The notes under the pieces are model-generated. The model searched no databases. It saw nothing but the letters and a program-made list of their open reading frames with translations, and was not told the DNA's origin. Shown piece by piece: positions 58,151 through 64,000 of a stretch of DNA of 64,000 bases. Position 1 is the first letter of the stretch; the number at the start of each line of letters is the position of its first letter. The stretch is taken from the NCBI GenBank assembly GCA_903840265.1, contig CAIMFH010000088.1, forward strand, positions 1 to 64,000, in the 5' to 3' direction. The position numbers and the translations under genes are program-made. Source of the stretch: an uncultured Schlesneria sp. GTDB lineage: Bacteria; Planctomycetota; Planctomycetia; Planctomycetales; Planctomycetaceae.

Positions 58151-59170
58151 ATGAGCGAACGACTGAATTGGATGTTGCCGTCGTTCGAAGCGGCCCGAAT
58201 CGGGACGATTCAGATTCGGGTCAGTCTGTTTTTTCTGGCCTTGCTGCCTGTTTTTGTCATTCGTCTTGGCTGGATGCTCGGTGGCACCGTCATGGCGATT
58301 CTGGTCGTCTCGGTGCTGCTCCACGAGTTGGGACACGTCTGTCTGGCTCGCTGGACAGGTGGATCAGCGACTGAAATCCATATCTCCCCGATCGGCGGGC
58401 TGGCAATGGTCCAAGCCGGTCGCACGCCTTGGTCGCAGTTCGCGACAGCTGCAGCCGGTCCGTTCGTGAATCTTGTGCTTTGCATGGCGGTGTTTCCAAA
58501 GTACTACGCACCTGAGTATTTGTGGGGGATCCTCAACCCGCTGCAGCTGCCGATTGCAAAACTGAGTGAAGAGCATTTGTTACAGGACGTTGCTCTGTTG
58601 ACGTTTGCAGTGAACTGGTTGCTGTTGTTGATCAACCTCTTGCCAATCCTTCCGCTGGATGGTGGGCGGATTGTTCGAACGATGCTGCTGTCGCGAATGC
58701 ATCCTGAACTTGTGGACCGATTCGCTGTTCAGGTCAGTATGGTTGCCGCCGGACTGTTGGCCTTGGGTGGCTTGCTGGGCGACTGGTCTGTCATTGTGTT
58801 TCTTGGCGGCGTCCTGCTGATCGTGAATCTGATTCAACTTTTCGAAAGCGAATCGATCGACCGCGACGAAGATTCATTCCTGGGTTACGACTTCTCGGAA
58901 GGGTACACCAGCCTAGATCGTTCCACTCCTGCGAACACCAGCATCCAGCCCGCAGAGTCGCATCGAGGGTTGCTTCAACAATGGCGTGAACGCCGTCGAT
59001 TGCAACGGGAGCAGGCACTGCGTCGACAACAGGAAGACGCCGAACGTCAGCTCGACGACCTCCTGGCCAAAGTCCATGCCAATGGCATGGGTTCGTTGAC
59101 ATCGCACGAACAGCAACTGTTAAAGCAAGTCAGCGACTTGTTGCGTGAACGCGGAAAACGTCCTTCGTGA
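58151..59170 (+). CDS. Site-2 protease family (M50) membrane metalloprotease
   Basis: This intramembrane zinc protease has several helices. Counting from the upstream ATG at 58100, HELGH is at 75-79 and the second zinc/Asp motif is NLLPILPLDGG with D187. The layout resembles the SpoIVFB/Rip3-like group without a PDZ domain. The C-terminal 90 residues are hydrophilic, with an Arg/Gln-rich helix (LQQWRERRRLQREQA) of coiled-coil type. The ATG at 58151 is preceded by AAAAGG ten bases away; 58100 lacks a ribosome site. It is probably involved in cleaving membrane-bound regulators such as anti-sigma factors; substrate unknown. Confidence 0.88.
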   Translation: MSERLNWMLPSFEAARIGTIQIRVSLFFLALLPVFVIRLGWMLGGTVMAILVVSVLLHELGHVCLARWTGGSATEIHISPIGGLAMVQAGRTPWSQFATAAAGPFVNLVLCMAVFPKYYAPEYLWGILNPLQLPIAKLSEEHLLQDVALLTFAVNWLLLLINLLPILPLDGGRIVRTMLLSRMHPELVDRFAVQVSMVAAGLLALGGLLGDWSVIVFLGGVLLIVNLIQLFESESIDRDEDSFLGYDFSEGYTSLDRSTPANTSIQPAESHRGLLQQWRERRRLQREQALRRQQEDAERQLDDLLAKVHANGMGSLTSHEQQLLKQVSDLLRERGKRPS

Positions 59171-59436
59171 CAGGATCGTCATCCGAACACTGTCGAAGCG
59201 ATCGGGTATCTGGATGATTCCGGCGGCGAGAATTCCTCTGCCTTCCCCGCTATTTCCGATTGAGTCAGTTGTGCCGGAAAAACCAGCTTACGCTTTTCCG
59301 CAAAAATCGATGTCGATTTGCTCGTTGCTTGGCATGACCTACAGTTCCTAAGCCTACCGCGCCGACACCGTGCATTTGTACGGAGAAGGGTCGGTTGGTT
59401 GATCTGCTGAACCCGATTCGGCGTTTAGGGAACTTG

Positions 59437-61116
59437 ATGATGTCAACTTGGCTGCTCGAAACTCCGTCCGAGCATGGCGATGTCGATAAAGGCGAAGTGT
59501 CGTTTGCTCCCGGAGCCGATTCGCCCACGATCGGAGTATTGCAGGAATTCGGTGATATCACCGGATTGCCATGCGTGCTCGTTGATCGAGAATTTGGACG
59601 AGTACTCGCCCAGTCGCATCCCGATCTGATTCATTACATCCCGCCAAATTCTCTCGCTCGCACCGCCGACTCGAACATCGATGTTCAGATCATCAGTGAG
59701 GAACTGACATATTTCGTTATCCCGCTGCCGTCCCACGTTGGATTGGCCATCGCCGGATACGTTTTGTCTTCGCGAAACGCTCGCCCGCCGGAACTGCAGC
59801 TCGCAGCCATGGAAGCGCAGCGCTCAGAAAAAGAGCTTGAACAGTGGCTGGCCGCGGTACCGGTTTGCGACGTGCGTCTGCTACGCCGACTACTGGAATG
59901 CGCTTTTAAGCAGTTGAAGCAGCAAAGCCTTGAGTCTGATCTGCAACTGGAATTGGAGTCGCTGAGCCAGCAAATCGACTACACTTATGAAGAGATCAGC
60001 CTGCTGCACCGATTGACGCAGAATCTGCAGTTGTCGCGACCCTCGGAAGAACTGGCCGAACTTTGCGTGCGTGGCCTTTATCCACTCATCGAATGTGCTG
60101 GGGTCGGGATCTGCGTTGAAAACTCTGATCATTCGATGCGATTCCTCTCCCAGGGACGTTTGCCGTTTGATCAGATGGGGTTCGCCCGCCTGCTGGCTCG
60201 ATTCGATCAGCACAATTGGAGCAAGCCGCTGGTCAAGAACAAGCTGCAGCATACGCTGCTGGGCGAAGACTTCCCCGGCTTGAAAAACGTCGTCATCGTT
60301 CCAATCGGTGATCCACAGCATCGACGTGGCTGGATTGTCTCGACCAACCTGAGAGGGGGACGCGAATTTGGCACTGTCGAAGCGAACCTGATCAGTTCGA
60401 TCGCTACTATCCTGGGAACCCATATTCGTAACGTCGAACTCTACGACGAACACGATGAACTGCTGGTTGGTTTCGTCAGATCGCTGGTTTCGACACTTGA
60501 TGCGAAAGACCCTTACACGCGCGGCCACAGTGAACGAGTCGCGCTGTTGGCTCGACGTCTGGGTCAGCAGATCGGTCTAGAAGTGAGCGATCTGGACGAC
60601 ATCTATCTATCAGGTTTGCTGCACGATATCGGCAAAGTCGGAGTCGATGATCGAATCCTGGCCAAGCCGGGCCAACTGACAGAAGATGAGTTCCGCCAGA
60701 TCCAGCAGCATCCGATGATCGGTTATCAGATCCTTTGTCAGCTCAGAAACCTGGCTCATATTCTGCCGGGTGTTCGACATCACCACGAAGCGTTCAACGG
60801 AAAGGGTTATCCAGACAAGCTGAAGGGAGACGGCATTCCGTTGATGGCTCGCATTATCGCCGTTGCGGACAGTTACGACGCCATGGTCAGCGACCGGCCG
60901 TACCGCAAAGGAATGCCCATCGATCGGCTCGAGGAAATCTTTCGCCGTGGAGCCGGCGAGCAATGGGATCCGCGAGTGATCGATGCCTATTTCCAATCGC
61001 GCGACGATTTCCAGCAGCTTTGCGATTCGTACTCGCCCGCAACCGGCAACCTGCTGCGGGACAAAGCGACGACGCGATCCGGCCCTGTCCTTGGACGAGC
61101 TTTGCTGAAGCAGTAA
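59437..61116 (+). CDS. HD-GYP phosphodiesterase with GAF-like sensor
   Basis: This 559-residue cytoplasmic protein likely degrades cyclic di-GMP. An N-terminal unassigned domain (about 25-165) is followed by a helical linker and a GAF-like domain (about 190-330). The HD-GYP domain has RGHSERV (H363), LLHDIGK with H396-D397, VRHHHE near 446, and the GYP signature in FNGKGYPDKLKG (G457-Y458-P459). The domain is complete, so activity is expected. The ATG at 59437 is preceded by AGGGAA; the longer frame starts with TTG at 59395. The 266-base region upstream has no other gene. Confidence 0.92.
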   Translation: MMSTWLLETPSEHGDVDKGEVSFAPGADSPTIGVLQEFGDITGLPCVLVDREFGRVLAQSHPDLIHYIPPNSLARTADSNIDVQIISEELTYFVIPLPSHVGLAIAGYVLSSRNARPPELQLAAMEAQRSEKELEQWLAAVPVCDVRLLRRLLECAFKQLKQQSLESDLQLELESLSQQIDYTYEEISLLHRLTQNLQLSRPSEELAELCVRGLYPLIECAGVGICVENSDHSMRFLSQGRLPFDQMGFARLLARFDQHNWSKPLVKNKLQHTLLGEDFPGLKNVVIVPIGDPQHRRGWIVSTNLRGGREFGTVEANLISSIATILGTHIRNVELYDEHDELLVGFVRSLVSTLDAKDPYTRGHSERVALLARRLGQQIGLEVSDLDDIYLSGLLHDIGKVGVDDRILAKPGQLTEDEFRQIQQHPMIGYQILCQLRNLAHILPGVRHHHEAFNGKGYPDKLKGDGIPLMARIIAVADSYDAMVSDRPYRKGMPIDRLEEIFRRGAGEQWDPRVIDAYFQSRDDFQQLCDSYSPATGNLLRDKATTRSGPVLGRALLKQ

Positions 61117-61132
61117 CGCTGGCTTCGTCCTG

Positions 61133-61897
61133 TTACTCAGGTCGAACAGGTGAAGGCTCTGTGATCTCTCGCAGCCAGATATTTCGGAAGCGAACAGGGT
61201 TTCCGTGGTACTGCAGCCGGATCGGTGCAGGGCCGTGCGGCTTCAGGATCGGCGGACTTTCATAAGCCGTTTCGCCGAGGATCTCGGTATGGTTCTGCAC
61301 GAGCACGCCATTGTGTAAGACCGTCACATAGCCGGGCTTCACAATCGTTCCTTGCTCATTGAAGCGAGGAGCGTTGTAGACGATGTCGTAGGTCTGCCAT
61401 TCTCCGGGCTTGCGACTGGCGTTCACCAGCGGTGGCTTTGATTTGTAGAGTGCACCTGCCTGGCCATCGAAATAGGTCTTGTTCTCGAACGAGTCGAGCA
61501 CCTGGATTTCATATTGGCCACCAAAGAAGATGCCGCTGTTGCCGCGGCCCTGGCCGCTGCCAGACACTTGTTCAGGTGTGGCCCATTCGATATGGAACTG
61601 GCAATCTCCGAAGGCAGCTTTGGTCCGGATCTCGCCGCCACGTGGCGACGCAGCCCCGTCCTCGACCACCCACTTGTCAGCACCGTTCCACTGGGACAGA
61701 TCTTTGCCGTCAAACAGCACGATTGCGTCCGAGGGAGGACCGCCGACAGGGCCCGGGACCACAACGGCAGGCTCGGGCCAAATGATTCCGCTCACCCATT
61801 CCTTGGAGACGGCCATCGAACCGAATGCCAGCACGGCAATTCCGCTGAGCAGAACAAATTTGCGTAGCGAGTGGGCGTTGAGATGAGTGCGCCGCAT
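61133..61897 (-). CDS. DUF1080 (3-keto-disaccharide hydrolase-like) secreted protein
   Basis: This 254-residue protein has an N-terminal signal/anchor (about 12-32) and a single concanavalin-like DUF1080 domain. It shows IVLFDGKDLSQWNG, FGDCQFHIEWATPE, GRGNSGIFFGGQYEIQVLDS and the closing FRNIWLREI. Some family members hydrolyse 3-keto-disaccharides; whether this one does is unknown. It is abundant in Planctomycetota. The gene ends 16 bases from the convergent HD-GYP gene. Confidence 0.92.
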   Translation of the reverse strand: MRRTHLNAHSLRKFVLLSGIAVLAFGSMAVSKEWVSGIIWPEPAVVVPGPVGGPPSDAIVLFDGKDLSQWNGADKWVVEDGAASPRGGEIRTKAAFGDCQFHIEWATPEQVSGSGQGRGNSGIFFGGQYEIQVLDSFENKTYFDGQAGALYKSKPPLVNASRKPGEWQTYDIVYNAPRFNEQGTIVKPGYVTVLHNGVLVQNHTEILGETAYESPPILKPHGPAPIRLQYHGNPVRFRNIWLREITEPSPVRPE

Positions 61898-62025
61898 GGT
61901 TGGCCGTCCTTATTGAACTTGGGGTCACTAATTTGCCGTAAGTCACGATGCGCGAGGAATCGTAACAAGCCGCTGTTTGAGTTGGCAACGACCGTCGATG
62001 TCTTCAGGGGACTCGGATTGTTGAC

Positions 62026-63114
62026 CTAGAACAACCGGAGTTGTCCCGACGTTGGTTGCGGCCGGATAAAGTGGTCCGTCGACAAAGGTGGCAGCGATTT
62101 GTCGAGCCCGTGCTTGCGAGCGAACAGTTTGAACGTTTGTTTGATCTGGTCGGCGATTTGACCGGTGCCACGCATCCGTTCACCGAAGTTCGAGGAATTG
62201 AGTTCGCCGCCACGCACCGCCTGGATCAGTCCGACGACACGGTCGTATTTCAGCGGCTCTTCGCGTTGCAGCCACTCCAGAAACACCGGCTTCACCGCCA
62301 AAGGAAGACGCAGCATGGTGAACGAAGCGTGGCGAGCACCCGCTTGAGATGCGGCCTGCAATAGCGCCGGTAGCTCGCTGTCGTTCACGCCAGGGATGAC
62401 GGGGGCGGTCATGACGCGAACTGGTATGCCGGCAGCGGAGAGATCGCGGATTGCCCGCAATCGAGCGTCGGGAGAACTTGTCCGCGGTTCCAGCCGTCGA
62501 GCAAGCTTGGCATCCAACGTCGTCAGGCTGATGTTGACATGCGCACAATCAATGGCGGCGAGTTGACTAAGCAGATCCAAGTCACGGACTACAAGCGCGT
62601 TCTTGGTGATGATGGAGACGGGCTGACGGCTCGCCAAGCAGACCTCGAGGCACTGACGAGTCAGTTCGAATTGACGCTCACACGGCTGATAGCAATCGGT
62701 GACACCCGAGAAGGAAATATGCTCAGGAATCCATGCCTCACGAGCCAACCAATCTTGGAGAAGGTGGGCTGCATTATGCTTCACGAAGATCTTGGATTCA
62801 AAATCGACCCCGGCGTTCAGTCCCAGATACTCGTGGTAGGGGCGGGCGTAGCAGTACGAGCAACCATGTTCGCAGCCGCGATACGCGTTCACGCTATAGC
62901 GGAAGTACACATCAGGACTGTCGTTTGCGCTGACGATGCTCTTGGAGTTATCGTCGAGAAACCGTGTCGGGACGCGACGCAGCTCTGCGAGAAAATCAGG
63001 ATCATTCTCGAAGTCGGCGTAATCCGGTACGGAATGAACGCTGGTGAAGCGGTTCGGCGGATTGATAGCCGAACCGCGGCCATGCGGAGCCGGCCTGTCG
63101 TCGATCTCGCTCAC
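62026..63114 (-). CDS. PA0069-type radical SAM protein
   Basis: This 362-residue radical SAM enzyme related to the spore-photoproduct-lyase-like PA0069/Rv2578c family has unknown reaction. The FeS cluster motif CEHGCSYC (CxxxCxxC) lies in YRGCEHGCSYCYARPYHEYLG. Downstream are ISFSGVTDCYQPCE and ITKNALVVRDLDLL, both family features. The GTG at 63114 has GGAG five bases upstream, making it preferable to the TTG five codons earlier. It is on the same strand as, and 33 bases after, the D-2-hydroxyacid dehydrogenase. Confidence 0.92.
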   Translation of the reverse strand: MSEIDDRPAPHGRGSAINPPNRFTSVHSVPDYADFENDPDFLAELRRVPTRFLDDNSKSIVSANDSPDVYFRYSVNAYRGCEHGCSYCYARPYHEYLGLNAGVDFESKIFVKHNAAHLLQDWLAREAWIPEHISFSGVTDCYQPCERQFELTRQCLEVCLASRQPVSIITKNALVVRDLDLLSQLAAIDCAHVNISLTTLDAKLARRLEPRTSSPDARLRAIRDLSAAGIPVRVMTAPVIPGVNDSELPALLQAASQAGARHASFTMLRLPLAVKPVFLEWLQREEPLKYDRVVGLIQAVRGGELNSSNFGERMRGTGQIADQIKQTFKLFARKHGLDKSLPPLSTDHFIRPQPTSGQLRLF

Positions 63115-63147
63115 AATGGCTCCTTCCAAGCAAATCCCGCAATTCGT

Positions 63148-64000
63148 CTAAACGACTCGCCATGGTAGTGGCTCACCGCGAAGCCCAGCGTTCAGATTCT
63201 GGACTGTCATCTCTTCCATGCGACGACGTGTTCGATTGGCGGCACTCCCCAAATGCGGCGCGATGACAATATTGTCCAGTTCCAGCAGGGGATGATCGCG
63301 TGGCAGTGGTTCGGGTGAAGTGACATCCAGAGCTGCACCTGCAATTCGTCGTGACTTGAGCGCCGACAGCAAGGCGTCGTGATCGACAACCGCGCCACGA
63401 GCGACATTCACTAGTATCGAAGTCGATTTCATCAGGCTCAGCTCTCGTCGACTAATCAGATTCGTGGTCTCGGCGGTCAGTGGGCAATTCAACGCGACGA
63501 AATCGCTCTGTTTCAGCAGTTCGTCAAGCGATGCGTAGGTGACTCCCAATTCTTTCTCGGCTGCTTCGTCGCGCCCGCGGTTGTGGTAGAGAATCTTCAT
63601 GTCGAAGGCGCGGGCTCGCTTCGCCACTTGCTTGCCGATACGTCCCAGTCCCACAATTCCCAGCGTACTGCCAGAGACTTCGTAGCCGATCATGAACGCA
63701 GGATCGTAGTGCGTGAACGCAGCAGACCGAGCAAACTTGTCGCCAGCGACCACATTGCGGGCGGCTGCCAAGAGCAGGGCCATCGTCATGTCGGCCGTGG
63801 CCGCGTCGAGGCAGCCCGGGGTGTTTCCGACGAGAACTCCGCGCGATTTGGCTGCCGCACAATCGATATGGTCGACGCCAACGCCATGGTTACTAACGAG
63901 CTTCAGGTTCGGAGCTCGATCCATCAGCGCGCCATCGACACGAGGGTGGCCGTAGGTGATGAACGCGACGGCGCGGGCGAGTGCTGCTGATGTGGGACTG
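63148..64000 (-). CDS. D-2-hydroxyacid dehydrogenase family protein, 5' end outside window
   Basis: The gene is cut by the right edge; the frame stays open through 64000 with coding-like sequence (TYGHPRVDGAL) before the first internal Met at 63924. The visible 284 codons contain the NAD-binding GIVGLGRIGKQVA, the catalytic Arg in NVARGAVVD, the Glu in VTSPEPLPRDHPL, and the His in IAPHLGSA. It reduces or oxidises a 2-hydroxyacid; candidates are phosphoglycerate dehydrogenase or a glyoxylate reductase-like enzyme. There is no ACT domain at the C-terminus, so a short-form enzyme is likely. Confidence 0.92.
   Translation of the reverse strand, partial: SPTSAALARAVAFITYGHPRVDGALMDRAPNLKLVSNHGVGVDHIDCAAAKSRGVLVGNTPGCLDAATADMTMALLLAAARNVVAGDKFARSAAFTHYDPAFMIGYEVSGSTLGIVGLGRIGKQVAKRARAFDMKILYHNRGRDEAAEKELGVTYASLDELLKQSDFVALNCPLTAETTNLISRRELSLMKSTSILVNVARGAVVDHDALLSALKSRRIAGAALDVTSPEPLPRDHPLLELDNIVIAPHLGSAANRTRRRMEEMTVQNLNAGLRGEPLPWRVV

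Overview
This window reads as chromosomal DNA of a member of the Planctomycetota. Taxonomy is inferred from gene content, because no rRNA is present. The markers are three DUF1501 proteins, two very large PSCyt1/DUF1549/DUF1553 proteins (single CxxCH cytochrome-like motif), DUF1080, DUF1571 and DUF3500 proteins, many Tat or Sec signals, an oversized SecA, an ECF41-type sigma factor, and mostly short operons with frequent strand switching. Base composition looks moderately GC-rich and even. I see no transposase, integrase, phage gene or CRISPR array.

Layout. 1-1037: a 26-bp tandem repeat and a small membrane-anchored protein. 1038-9340: secA (with a repeated helical-wing element), Kdo transferase waaA, then on the minus strand a sugar-nucleotide epimerase and a Wzz/BY-kinase polysaccharide-export protein, together an envelope block. 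9785-13447: cytochrome P450, a YiiX-type cysteine hydrolase and a Gfo/Idh/MocA oxidoreductase. 13448-14017: a gene-free stretch with a nested 241-bp inverted-repeat element. 14018-19590: tRNA nucleotidyltransferase, MFS transporter, tilS and a DUF1501 protein. 19797-24135: ECF41 sigma factor, a long gene-poor stretch, an S41 protease overlapping a beta-propeller protein, and a tRNA-Cys with an unusual core. 24146-29666: Tat-exported protein, lactonase-type propeller, DUF1571, HIT and DUF3500 proteins.

29764-32803: a TadE-TadE-TadG(vWA) cluster without its secretion machinery. 33037-37999: DUF1501 followed by a vWA / PP2C / kinase triad resembling the TerY-P triad of tellurite-resistance-type systems; its kinase carries a zinc ribbon, two membrane segments, a coiled coil and a helix-hairpin-helix region. 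38024-46443: ABC exporter, serine hydrolase, and the classic planctomycete PSCyt-DUF1501 pair. 46656-50831: histidine kinase, single-domain response regulator, STAS protein and GspE/PilB-type ATPase in one tight array. 50861-56884: a second PSCyt protein, two GT-C-like membrane proteins and a DUF493 protein. 57204-64000: methionine aminopeptidase, site-2 protease, HD-GYP protein, DUF1080 protein, PA0069-type radical SAM protein, and a D-2-hydroxyacid dehydrogenase cut by the window end.

The best candidates for something little described are the vWA-PP2C-kinase triad, the two-component/STAS/GspE array, and the five-fold repeated wing element inside SecA. Starts were moved from the longest open frame wherever a Shine-Dalgarno sequence, signal peptide or family length argued for it.
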